55,563 nucleotides of DNA from a bacterium. GTDB taxonomy: Bacteria > Ratteibacteria > UBA8468 > B48-G9 > DTJG01. This document shows positions 44,339 to 52,828 of this stretch, in pieces. Position 1 is the stretch's first letter. Each line of letters starts with the position of its first letter. The notes beneath the pieces are model-generated. The model was not told the DNA's origin and did not search any database. It worked only from the letters and a program-made list of their open reading frames with translations. The stretch covers positions 1-55,563 of the forward strand of contig JAKPDB010000145.1 of NCBI GenBank assembly GCA_029552985.1. Direction: 5' to 3'. The translations under genes were made by a program, and so were the position numbers.

Positions 44339-45024
44339 GACAAATTCCGGTACATGTGGCGATTATTATGGATGGAAATGGTAGATGGGCTCAAGCAAAA
44401 GGATTACCAAGAGTTGCAGGACACAAAGAAGGAATTTCTTCTGTGAGAAGGGTTGTGAAAATTGCAGCAGATACAGGTGTCAAATACCTGACTCTTTATT
44501 CTTTTTCTACAGAAAACTGGAAAAGACCGTCTGAAGAGGTTGAATTTCTTTTTTCCCTTATGGAAACGACGTTGATAAAAGAAATGAAAGAACTGCACGA
44601 TAATAATATCAAAGTAAGATTCATCGGAAGAATCAGGGCACTACCTGACAAACTACAAAAAATTATCGAGGATACAGAAGAATTGACTGCAAATAACACA
44701 GGACTGAATCTGACATTCGCTGTAAACTACGGAGGCAGACAGGAAATTATTGATGCTGTTAAAAAATCTATTAGTTTGGGTTATTCTGTTGATAAGCTTG
44801 ACGAAGTTTCATTTCGAGAATTCTTATACTGCCCAGAATTACCTGATGTTGACCTTATGATAAGAACAGCTGGAGAACAGAGATTGAGTAATTTTTTAAT
44901 ATGGCAGTCAATATACGCAGAATTTTATTTTACAGAAACACTGTGGCCTGATTTTTCAGAAACAGATTTCAAAAAGGCAATCAATGAGTTTACCAAGAGA
45001 AAAAGGAGATTTGGTGGTTTATGA
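44335..45024 (+). CDS. uppS: Undecaprenyl diphosphate synthase (cis-prenyltransferase)
   Basis: Elongates farnesyl-PP with isopentenyl-PP to the C55 lipid carrier for wall and LPS synthesis. 229 residues. The catalytic Asp13 is in AIIMDGNGRWAQ; then GHKEGISSVRRVV, LYSFSTENWKRP, FIGRIRALP and the C-terminal LMIRTAGEQRLSNFLIWQSIYAEFYF. Coupled by ATGA overlaps to lptB before and dxr after. The commonly intervening cdsA is absent. Confidence 0.97.
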   Translation: MRQIPVHVAIIMDGNGRWAQAKGLPRVAGHKEGISSVRRVVKIAADTGVKYLTLYSFSTENWKRPSEEVEFLFSLMETTLIKEMKELHDNNIKVRFIGRIRALPDKLQKIIEDTEELTANNTGLNLTFAVNYGGRQEIIDAVKKSISLGYSVDKLDEVSFREFLYCPELPDVDLMIRTAGEQRLSNFLIWQSIYAEFYFTETLWPDFSETDFKKAINEFTKRKRRFGGL

Positions 45025-46160
45025 AAAATGTTGTGATATTTGGTTCAACTGGTTCTATTGGCAGGGCAACGCTTGATGTCATTGAATTTCATTCTGAAAG
45101 ATTTAGAGTGCTTGGCCTGGCCGCACATACACAAAAGGACTTACTTATAAAACAGATTCAGAAATTTGGACCGCGGTATGTTATTTTTACCTCTCATAAT
45201 GAAAAGCTTCCAGAGATAAAAGGGACTGTTTATCTTTATAAACAGGAGGGGCTTGAGTTTCTTGCGACCCATCCAGAGACAGATATCGTGGTTATGGGAA
45301 TTCCTGGACTTGCTGGTCTTGTCAGCACCTTGAAAGCATTGGATACTGGGAAAACAATTGCGCTTGCAACAAAAGAAATTGTTGTCTGCGCAGGGCATCT
45401 GCTTGGGGGGAAAAAGGGCAGAATTCTTCCAGTGGATAGTGAACACAATGCAATTTTTCAAATTATTGACAGGGAAAAATCAAGTGTTTCTGGTATTGTG
45501 CTTACTGCATCGGGAGGTCCTTTTCTTAATTATAATGGAGATCTATCCAGGGTGACAGTAAAACAGGTACTCAATCATCCTGTATGGAAGATGGGACGAA
45601 GGATTACTGTTGATTCAGCAACATTAATGAACAAAGGGTTTGAACTGATTGAGGCATTCTATCTCTTTGGTATAAGCAAGGAAAACATTAGTGTGGTGTT
45701 ACATCCTCAGGCAATCGTTCATGGTTTCGTAAAATTCAGCGATGGATTTGTAAAGGCAGTACTTTCAATTCCTGATATGAGGTATTCAATCAATTATTGT
45801 CTGAATTATCCTGAAAGAATTTATGCAGGACTTCCTGAACTTGATATTCAACAAATGGGTACATTGACCTTTCAGAGGGTGGAACCAGGAATGTTTCAGT
45901 GTTTTGACCTTGCAATGGAGGCATTGAAATTAGGGGGTTCATATTTAACCGTGCTGAATGCTGCAGATGAAGAAGCAGTCAGACTTTTTTTAGAGGGGCA
46001 GATCAATTTTAAAGATATTCCTGCGCTTATCGAACTGGCTATGGAAAAACACAAACCGGTTTCTCTTGAAAATTCTGATGACATATTGACTCTGGATAAA
46101 CAGGTAAAAAAACAGGTAATGGCATTTTTCAAAAGACGATACAATTTGAAAATTAACTGA
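45021..46160 (+). CDS. dxr: 1-deoxy-D-xylulose-5-phosphate reductoisomerase
   Basis: Second step of the MEP isoprenoid pathway (DXP to MEP with NADPH). 379 residues. Rossmann opening VVIFGSTGSIGRATLDVI, the metal/substrate region LPVDSEHNAIFQ, LTASGGPF, HPVWKMGRRITVDSATLMNKGFELIEA and the C-terminal helical domain. It supplies precursors for uppS next door, and ispG of the same pathway lies two genes on. Confidence 0.97.
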   Translation: MKNVVIFGSTGSIGRATLDVIEFHSERFRVLGLAAHTQKDLLIKQIQKFGPRYVIFTSHNEKLPEIKGTVYLYKQEGLEFLATHPETDIVVMGIPGLAGLVSTLKALDTGKTIALATKEIVVCAGHLLGGKKGRILPVDSEHNAIFQIIDREKSSVSGIVLTASGGPFLNYNGDLSRVTVKQVLNHPVWKMGRRITVDSATLMNKGFELIEAFYLFGISKENISVVLHPQAIVHGFVKFSDGFVKAVLSIPDMRYSINYCLNYPERIYAGLPELDIQQMGTLTFQRVEPGMFQCFDLAMEALKLGGSYLTVLNAADEEAVRLFLEGQINFKDIPALIELAMEKHKPVSLENSDDILTLDKQVKKQVMAFFKRRYNLKIN

Positions 46161-46176
46161 AATCTGAGGAGGCAAG

Positions 46177-47244
46177 ATGTTTGTGATCGGGATTCTAGTG
46201 GTATTTGGAATAGTGATTTTTATCCATGAATATGGGCACTTCTGGGTGGCAAAAAAACTTGGGGTAAGGGTGGAGAAGTTTTCATTTGGGTTTGGTCCAA
46301 AAATTATTTCATGGAAGAGGAATGATACTGAATATTTGATATCACTGATACCATTTGGCGGTTATGTAAAAATGGCTGGTGAAGATGCTGTGGAAAGTAA
46401 ATTACCTGATGAATATGCTGCGCTGCCACCGGGAAAAAGGGCATTGATTGTGGCATCTGGTGCCATTCACAATATTCTGATTGCGTATTTTTTCTTAATA
46501 CCTGTGTTGATGCTTGGTATTTCAAGGTATGATGGAACAAAAATAGGCGGTCTGCAGAAAGGATTTCCTGCTGAGGTTGCGGGATTAGAGGTTGGAGACA
46601 GAGTCATTTCTGTCAATGGAATTGCTTGCAAAGAGTGGTTTGATGTTGTAAAGAATGTTACAGAACAGGCAAATCTCTTTCCTGAAAAACCAATTATCAT
46701 GGAAGTTCAAAGGGATTCACAAATATTGCGTATACCAGTGATGCCAAAATTGATGGAAAAAGACAGGTCAATGTTCAGGGGGAAAAAAAGATATGTAATT
46801 GGTATAATGCCACAGGAGGTTATTGTTAGTTACAATTTTTTTCAGGCAATCAGTGAAGCCGGCAGAGAATATATCAGAATGTTCAGGGTGATTTTGATAA
46901 GTTTCAAACTTCTTTTTACCAGACAGGTGTCATTTCAGGAACTTTCTGGCCCTGTGGGAATCAGCAGGATGACTATTGAAATTATTAAATCAGGCATTGC
47001 GAGTTTTCTGTATTTTATTGCCTTCATCAACATCAATCTGGGTCTTGTCAATCTGTTTCCATTTTTTATTCTTGATGGTGGACACCTGGTCGGTTTACTG
47101 GGAGAAAAAATTATTGGGAGAAAACCCAATAAGAAACTTCTTGAAATTGGACAGATTGCTGGTTTTGCTTTTCTTCTTATCATGATTGTCCTTGTTACAT
47201 ATAACGACATTTTGAGGATTTTGACTGAGCGAGTATCAAGATGA
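46177..47244 (+). CDS. rseP: Site-2 intramembrane protease RseP
   Basis: Membrane zinc metalloprotease that cleaves anti-sigma factors and signal-peptide remnants. 355 residues. HEYGH at 17-21 in the first membrane helix, a single PDZ domain (about 115-190; GFPAEVAGLEVGDRVISVNG) where E. coli RseP has two, and the second metal-site region NLFPFFILDGGHLVG, which departs slightly from the usual NLLPIPxLDGG. GAGGAGG-like ribosome site upstream. Position between dxr and ispG resembles other dxr-rseP clusters. Confidence 0.95.
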   Translation: MFVIGILVVFGIVIFIHEYGHFWVAKKLGVRVEKFSFGFGPKIISWKRNDTEYLISLIPFGGYVKMAGEDAVESKLPDEYAALPPGKRALIVASGAIHNILIAYFFLIPVLMLGISRYDGTKIGGLQKGFPAEVAGLEVGDRVISVNGIACKEWFDVVKNVTEQANLFPEKPIIMEVQRDSQILRIPVMPKLMEKDRSMFRGKKRYVIGIMPQEVIVSYNFFQAISEAGREYIRMFRVILISFKLLFTRQVSFQELSGPVGISRMTIEIIKSGIASFLYFIAFININLGLVNLFPFFILDGGHLVGLLGEKIIGRKPNKKLLEIGQIAGFAFLLIMIVLVTYNDILRILTERVSR

Positions 47245-48293
47245 GGAAAAAAAGAGTCATAAAGGTGGGGAATGTGTTTATTGGGGGCGATTATCCGGTA
47301 AGTGTTCAGACGATGACAAAATTCCGTACATCAGAAATTGGGAGTGTCCTTAAGCAGATTAAAAAAATTGAACAAACTGGTGGTGAAATAGTGCGGTTGT
47401 CTGTGCTTGATAAAAATGATGCCGAATCTATTGCTCATATTAAAAAAAACACAAAGTTGCCACTTGTTGCAGATATTCACTATGACTGGAAGCTTGCCAT
47501 TGATACTATGGAATCAGGTGTAGACAAAATAAGAATCAATCCTTCAAATATACAGAAAAGCGGATTGATTAATATTATAAAAGAAGCAAAGAAAAAAAAC
47601 ATTCCTATCAGACTGGGATTGAATTCAGGATCCATTCGCATTACACCGAGGGGTTTGGTGAAGGATATTGTTGACGCTGCAATTGGTGCAATTAAGCTGT
47701 GTGAGGACCTTGATTTTTTTGATATCGTTATTTCTTTAAAAACCCCTGGTGTTGTTGAAACAATAGAATGTTACCGTGCTATACATGAAATGTATGACTA
47801 TCCACTGCATCTTGGTGTAACTGAAGCGGGTTTGGGTGATACAGGGCTGGTGAAAAATGCACTTGGAATTGGTATTCTTCTGTCAGAGGGTATTGGTAAT
47901 ACAATCAGAATTTCCCTGACAGATTCTCCAGAAAAAGAAGTAAAGGTAGGTCAGGCAATTTTGCAGGCACTCGGATTACGAAAATTTTATCCGGAAATCA
48001 TTTCATGTCCCATATGTGGAAGATGCCAGGTACCTCTAAAAAAAATTCTGCTAACATTCAAAAACAGGATTATGAGGATGTTAAAAAAATATCCAGAGTT
48101 AAAGAATTTCACAATAGCCATTATGGGATGCAGTGTCAATGGTCCTGGTGAGGCAAAGCAGGCAGACATTGGTATTGCTGGAGGCAAAGATCGGTTTGCA
48201 CTTTTTGCCAGAGGTAGTATAATCGGTACATATTCAACAGAGGAAATTGAAGAAGCGTTTTTTAATCAATTAAAGGAGATGCTTCATGGTTAA
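47241..48293 (+). CDS. ispG: 4-hydroxy-3-methylbut-2-enyl diphosphate synthase IspG (GcpE)
   Basis: [4Fe-4S] reductase converting MEcPP to HMBPP late in the MEP pathway. 350 residues, the short bacterial type. TIM barrel with VQTMTKFRT, LVADIHYDWKLA, RINPSNI and LGVTEAGLGD. The C-terminal cluster domain has cysteines at 256 and 259 in CPICGRC and another in GCSVNGPGEAKQADIGIAGG. ATGA overlap with rseP; overlaps the next gene by 8 nt. Confidence 0.97.
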   Translation: MRKKRVIKVGNVFIGGDYPVSVQTMTKFRTSEIGSVLKQIKKIEQTGGEIVRLSVLDKNDAESIAHIKKNTKLPLVADIHYDWKLAIDTMESGVDKIRINPSNIQKSGLINIIKEAKKKNIPIRLGLNSGSIRITPRGLVKDIVDAAIGAIKLCEDLDFFDIVISLKTPGVVETIECYRAIHEMYDYPLHLGVTEAGLGDTGLVKNALGIGILLSEGIGNTIRISLTDSPEKEVKVGQAILQALGLRKFYPEIISCPICGRCQVPLKKILLTFKNRIMRMLKKYPELKNFTIAIMGCSVNGPGEAKQADIGIAGGKDRFALFARGSIIGTYSTEEIEEAFFNQLKEMLHG

Positions 48294-49656
48294 AATAGGA
48301 TTCGGACACAAAAAGGTAACTCCTCCTGTAGGTAGCGGCCTGATTGGATATTTTGAAACAAGGATTTCAAAAGGCGTTAAGGATGATCTATATGCAAGAA
48401 GTATCTGTTTTGATGGAGGAGAAAAACCTATCTTTGTGGTATCCACAGATTTTTGCTGGGTGGAACCGTCTGTCGTTGACAGGGTTAAACAACTGATTTC
48501 AGAACGTCTTGGAATAGTAAGTCCAGATGTTGTGATTCATGGAACACACACTCACACAGGTCCTCTTACTAGCTTGAACAGGCAACTGATTTACACTGAA
48601 AATATACCAGTTGATGAAAAATACATTGAACAATTGCCATCGATGATATGTAATGCAATCGAAGATTCCTATAGATTTCGGAAAAATGTTCGTGTTGGTT
48701 TTGGTTGCGTGGAGGTGGAAGGAATTTCCTTTATCAGAAGATACAGGATGAAAAATGGCACTGTTATCACAAATCCTGTTGATAGGTCCCAGATTGTCGA
48801 ACCCTCAGGAGAAATTGATAAGACATTAAACATTATGAAGGTGACAGATGATAATAATAACCTGGTGGGCATTTCTATCAACTTTGCATTACATCCTGAT
48901 ACAGTTGGTGGAGATTTAATTTCAGGAGACTGGCCGGGTATGCTTGCTGAAAGATGTTCAAAATACTTTGGTTGTGAAGCAGTATTTTTCAATGGGGCAG
49001 CAGGAGATATCAATCACATCAACCCTTATGACAGTGCAACCCGCACACCAGAGATTACAGAAAAAATTGTCCAGACGCTTTTTGAAAACATAAAAATTAT
49101 TGTGCAACAGATTGAGTGTGTTCCCATTGAAAAACTTGCATTTTCACGGGATATTTTCAAAATGCCGAAAAGGAAAATTACAGAACAACAGATCGAACAG
49201 GCGAAACAATGGATTCAGAAGTATCCAACAACCAATCTTAGAGCAATTGTTGGCAGGGCGCTTCTAAAACAGGCAGAAATTAATGCTAATTTTTTGAACA
49301 ATGATGTTGCGCTTTTGTCTCTCGACAGGAAGATGGGAGCATTTTTCATGTCAGGAGAACCTTTTTCAAGCATCGGATTAAAGATTAAGAGCATGATGAA
49401 TTTTGATTATAAATGGGTTGTTGAAAATTGCAATGGTTTTGCAGGATACATACCTGATGAAAGAGCTTTCAAGGCAGCAGAAGAAAACAAAAAAATCAAA
49501 GGCGAGGAATTTCCAGCTGTTAATGTTTTCGAATCCATTGGTATGGAAGCAAGTTACGAAACCAGTCCGATTCCATGCAGGGTGGCTCCTGATGTAGAAA
49601 AGGCGATTCTTTCACAATTTCAACAATTGCTGGAGAGACATAAGAAACTGATTTGA
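48286..49656 (+). CDS. Neutral/alkaline ceramidase-like (N-terminal domain) protein, cytoplasmic
   Basis: 456 residues resembling the N-terminal catalytic domain of neutral/alkaline non-lysosomal ceramidases. Supporting motifs are GFGHKKVTPPVGSGLIGYF, a metal-site-like HGTHTHTGPLT, SINFALHPDTVGGD and FFNGAAGDINHINPY. There is no signal peptide and no C-terminal Ig-like domain of true ceramidases, so a different amide or ester substrate is likely; many such proteins are uncharacterised. AAGGAG ribosome site; start overlaps ispG by 8 nt, so it is the end of the EF-G-like to ispG chain. Confidence 0.8.
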   Translation: MVKIGFGHKKVTPPVGSGLIGYFETRISKGVKDDLYARSICFDGGEKPIFVVSTDFCWVEPSVVDRVKQLISERLGIVSPDVVIHGTHTHTGPLTSLNRQLIYTENIPVDEKYIEQLPSMICNAIEDSYRFRKNVRVGFGCVEVEGISFIRRYRMKNGTVITNPVDRSQIVEPSGEIDKTLNIMKVTDDNNNLVGISINFALHPDTVGGDLISGDWPGMLAERCSKYFGCEAVFFNGAAGDINHINPYDSATRTPEITEKIVQTLFENIKIIVQQIECVPIEKLAFSRDIFKMPKRKITEQQIEQAKQWIQKYPTTNLRAIVGRALLKQAEINANFLNNDVALLSLDRKMGAFFMSGEPFSSIGLKIKSMMNFDYKWVVENCNGFAGYIPDERAFKAAEENKKIKGEEFPAVNVFESIGMEASYETSPIPCRVAPDVEKAILSQFQQLLERHKKLI

Positions 49657-49666
49657 CAGTAGATAT

Positions 49667-50341
49667 TTACCTGTATTCAATCTCAAGAATTTCACTGATT
49701 GATTTTAGATCTTCGAGCACATTGATGATATTTCTTCTGCCTTTTGACCTGCACTGAATTTCCACAATTGAAGTGTTTTCTCTTTTTTGAAACAAAATGG
49801 AATACTCAAGGATTTGATAACCCTTTTCAGAAAGCACTGATAAAATCTGATCGACGATTTTTGAAATTTCTCCTGAAAATTTTATTTTAATTCGATTATA
49901 AACATCATGAGGAATTCTGGACTCCACGCTCTTTAGAGTCAGCAGTGTGATCAAAACGAAAATCGTGGTTCCGATACCAAGGAAGTAATAGCCACAACCC
50001 ACAGCAAGCCCCATGGCGCTTACCACCCACAAACACGAAGCAGTAGTGATGCCTCTGACTTTTCCTTTATCCCTGATGATTGTTCCTGCACCAATAAATC
50101 CAATGCCTGTAAGGACGCCATATGCAATTCTTGCAGGGTCAACCCTCAGAAACTGATATTCTGCAGCGGAAAAAAGTTCATATATTCTCAGTGACACCAC
50201 CATTGCAAGACAGCAACCCATGCCCACCAGTATGAGAGTACGAAATCCTGCGGCACGGGCATGTCTTTCTCTTTCCCATCCTATAATGCCGCTGAGAATA
50301 CCTGTGATAAGTATCCTGAATAACCAATTCCACTCATTCAT
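49667..50341 (-). CDS. MgtC/SapB family membrane protein
   Basis: 224 residues. The N-terminal ~130 residues hold four or five hydrophobic segments with the family motif GIIGWERERHARAAGFRTLILVGMG and RIAYGVLTGIGFIGAGTIIRDKGKVRGITTA. The C-terminal ~85 residues form a soluble ACT-like domain. Members relate to magnesium homeostasis, acid tolerance or virulence, but the transport function is unproven. Ends 10 nt from the convergent ceramidase-like gene. A consensus promoter with the -10 just 6 nt from the ATG and no Shine-Dalgarno suggests a leaderless mRNA. Confidence 0.9.
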   Translation of the reverse strand: MNEWNWLFRILITGILSGIIGWERERHARAAGFRTLILVGMGCCLAMVVSLRIYELFSAAEYQFLRVDPARIAYGVLTGIGFIGAGTIIRDKGKVRGITTASCLWVVSAMGLAVGCGYYFLGIGTTIFVLITLLTLKSVESRIPHDVYNRIKIKFSGEISKIVDQILSVLSEKGYQILEYSILFQKRENTSIVEIQCRSKGRRNIINVLEDLKSISEILEIEYR

Positions 50342-50347
50342 ATTTGT

Positions 50348-50375
50348 ATTCTATTATTTTTTTCTGAAATGTCAA
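50348..50375 (-). promoter_or_regulatory. Promoter of mgtC-like gene
   Basis: TTGACA (50375-50370), 16-bp spacer, TAGAAT (50353-50348), then ACAAAT and the ATG at 50341: a 6-nt gap, so transcription should start on the initiation codon. Confidence 0.7.
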
Positions 50376-50387
50376 GGAAATCTGATT

Positions 50388-50415
50388 TTGTAAAATTGTG
50401 TTTTTTTTCTAAAAT
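50388..50415 (+). promoter_or_regulatory. Promoter of rpoN
   Basis: TTGTAA (50388-50393), 16-bp spacer, TAAAAT (50410-50415), then ATAAAT and the ATG at 50422: again a 6-nt gap with no ribosome site. It is divergent from the mgtC promoter in the same 80-bp gap. Confidence 0.6.
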
Positions 50416-50421
50416 ATAAAT

Positions 50422-51684
50422 ATGGACGAACAAAGTTTACAACAAAGATTGTCACAGATTCAGGTGAATCTTCTTTATCAGAAAATTCTCCAGTCCTCAG
50501 CACTTGACCTTGCTCAGATATGTGAGGAATTTGTCGAAGAAAATCCTATGCTCGAGTTTGAAAAAGTTTATTCAGAGGCATTGTCGTTTCCCGAACACAT
50601 GTACCAATCTATTTCAGTACAAGAAAATATCACAGACAATTTGAAAAAACAGATTGCATATATCAATCCTGAGCCAGAAATTTCAGAAACCGCGATGCTC
50701 ATCGCTGAACTTATTGACAGGGATGGGTATCTCCGTTTTACTGTGGAAGAACTCTGTACAATTACGGGTGCAAGTGTACCAAACGTAGAAAAAGCGCTTA
50801 CTGTTGTTCAATCACTTGAACCACCAGGTATTGGAGCACGCGACCTTCTTGAATGTTTTATGTTGCAAATAAGAGCAAAACAAATGGAAAACAGTCCTGT
50901 TTTCACAATGATTTCCAGATATGGTAAAGACCTGCTGGCTGGAAAATTTTCTTGCATAAAAAAGGGAATGGATCTGACAGATGCAGAGTTTTCACAGATC
51001 ATTGAAGAGATAAGGAAACTGAATCCATTTCCCGCCAGGGACTATTCAAATCCGAATGAGGTTGTTGCGATTTTCCCTGATTTTATCATTAAAAGTTTGG
51101 AGCCGATTTCTATAGAAATCAGCGAAGATAAGATGTTCAGACTTTTTCTCAATGAAAAATATATCAAGTTGCTCAGAAGCAAATCTGTCGGAGTTGGAGA
51201 AAAACAGTTTCTAAAAGAGAAACTTTCTCAGGCAAGAGCATTTCTTTTACACATTGAAAACAGAAAAAAATTTCTTGAAAAAATGATCAAATATGTTGTT
51301 GAGTACCAGAAAGATTTTTTTTGCTCAAAAAGTGCCCTAAAACCACTTTCAGAAAAGGATCTGGCTGAAAAGTTTATTTGCAGCCAATCTTTGATAAGCA
51401 GGGCTATTTCTGGTAAATATATTGCCTGCGGGAAGAAAATATTTCCGGTCAGAAATTTATTCAGTTATGCTACAGGACAACACAGTCAGGATTTTATTGC
51501 TGAAGAGATAAGAAATATCATCAAAGATTCAAACGTTTCTCTGTCTGATCGTCAGATATCGGATATACTCAAACAACGGGGAATTTCAATTGCTCCAAGG
51601 ACAGTGAATAAGTATCGTAGAAAAATGGAAATACTTAATTCGTATGTCAGGCGTTCCCTTCATATGCTGGAAAATAAAGAATAA
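50422..51684 (+). CDS. rpoN: RNA polymerase sigma-54 factor RpoN
   Basis: Alternative sigma factor that recognises -24/-12 promoters and needs AAA+ activators. 420 residues. Region I is Q/L-rich (SLQQRLSQIQVNLLYQKILQSS), there is little acidic linker, the core-binding domain follows (YLRFTVEELCTITG, SLEPPGIGARDLLECFMLQ), and the C-terminal RpoN box reads APRTVNKYRRKMEI, which recognises the -24 element. Its 3' end overlaps the convergent receiver-kinase gene by 38 nt. A perfect -24/-12 promoter lies 2.3 kb away in front of that convergent operon. Confidence 0.96.
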   Translation: MDEQSLQQRLSQIQVNLLYQKILQSSALDLAQICEEFVEENPMLEFEKVYSEALSFPEHMYQSISVQENITDNLKKQIAYINPEPEISETAMLIAELIDRDGYLRFTVEELCTITGASVPNVEKALTVVQSLEPPGIGARDLLECFMLQIRAKQMENSPVFTMISRYGKDLLAGKFSCIKKGMDLTDAEFSQIIEEIRKLNPFPARDYSNPNEVVAIFPDFIIKSLEPISIEISEDKMFRLFLNEKYIKLLRSKSVGVGEKQFLKEKLSQARAFLLHIENRKKFLEKMIKYVVEYQKDFFCSKSALKPLSEKDLAEKFICSQSLISRAISGKYIACGKKIFPVRNLFSYATGQHSQDFIAEEIRNIIKDSNVSLSDRQISDILKQRGISIAPRTVNKYRRKMEILNSYVRRSLHMLENKE

Positions 51685-52828
51685 AAGTCGTACCCTTTTC
51701 GGGCTGACTTTCTGCATAAATCTGACCACCATGTGTTTCAATGATTTTCTTTGAAATGGTCAACCCTATACCGGTGCCTTTACCGGATTTTGTTGTAAAA
51801 AATGGTTGGAAAATTTTTTCAAGAAGTTCCTTCGGCATTCCTTTACCGGTGTCAGAAATTTTCACGACGACTTTTTTTGATTGATTTTTTGTTTCAATAT
51901 TAATATTGCCCTTTGCGTCCATGGCTTCAATCGCATTGACAAGGAGGTTTGTGAAAACCTGTTGCAGTTGCTCAGGAGACGCCAGGATCAAGGAAATATC
52001 CTTCTCGAAATCACAGAAGAAATTCACGTGTTTTGCAATGGGATTATCCCTGAAGAAGCAAATCATGTTTTCAATAATTATGTTGATGCTGACGGGTGTG
52101 CGTTTGAAGGAATTTTTTGATGCATTAAAAAAACTTTTTGCAATCGTCTGACATCTTTTTACTTCATTTTCCACAACTTTTAGATATTGCCAGGTTTCTT
52201 CTGTTGTTGTATCGTTTCTGGAAGCCATTTCCTGCATTAAAATTTGCACATATCCCAATATAATTGTCAGGGGATTGTTGATTTCGTGTAAAACTTCTGC
52301 TGACAGTTCTCCAAGAAGAGCAAATTTTTCCAGATCATGAATTTTTTGTTCAATGTTTGTATTAAGATTGTTTAACTGATTGATTATTGATGTGGTTGAT
52401 AAAATGATTCTGTTTTTTTCAACTGCTCTACTTACACAGTCTTTCATTTCATTGATGTCAAAGGGTTTGCTGATGAATTCAAAAATATTCAGATGGACTG
52501 CTTTCTGAGCCGCTTCAAGGGTTCCGAATCCTGTAAGTACAATAACAGGGACATCAGGATTAATTTTTCTTATTTCTTCCAGTGTTTCAAGTCCAGATTT
52601 GCCTGGCATCCTGAGGTCAAGGATTATGGTATCTATGGAATGTGTCTTCAGCATCGTCAGTCCTTCGTCTCCATTGGTCGCGAGAAAAACTGTGTAAAAA
52701 TCTTTCAACAGTATTCTTAATGATTCCCTTGGGCCGAGTTCATCGTCAATAATGAGAACCGTATTTTTTTCAGATACTGGCGGCATATTCGCAGCCGACA
52801 AAACTTCCGGAAGATTCATATTTCCCAT
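51647..52828 (-). CDS. Receiver-histidine kinase hybrid (NtrB-like kinase core)
   Basis: Soluble kinase of 393 residues with no membrane segment. Residues 22-140 are a receiver with acidic IIDDE, phospho-Asp71 in TIILDLRMPGKSG and Lys in FISKPFDI. A coiled linker (145-170) leads to HisKA with His181 in LLGELSAEVLHEINNPLTIILGY and HATPase_c (N box QVFTNLLVNAIEAMD, G1 ISDTGKGMP, G2 GKGTGIGLTISKKI). The kinase core resembles NtrB and other sigma-54-system sensors. No cognate activator gene is in the window. Overlaps the FadL-like gene by 59 nt at the earliest ATG, which has a GGGGGGA site upstream. Confidence 0.9.
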   Translation of the reverse strand: MGNMNLPEVLSAANMPPVSEKNTVLIIDDELGPRESLRILLKDFYTVFLATNGDEGLTMLKTHSIDTIILDLRMPGKSGLETLEEIRKINPDVPVIVLTGFGTLEAAQKAVHLNIFEFISKPFDINEMKDCVSRAVEKNRIILSTTSIINQLNNLNTNIEQKIHDLEKFALLGELSAEVLHEINNPLTIILGYVQILMQEMASRNDTTTEETWQYLKVVENEVKRCQTIAKSFFNASKNSFKRTPVSINIIIENMICFFRDNPIAKHVNFFCDFEKDISLILASPEQLQQVFTNLLVNAIEAMDAKGNINIETKNQSKKVVVKISDTGKGMPKELLEKIFQPFFTTKSGKGTGIGLTISKKIIETHGGQIYAESQPEKGTTFILYFPAYEGNA

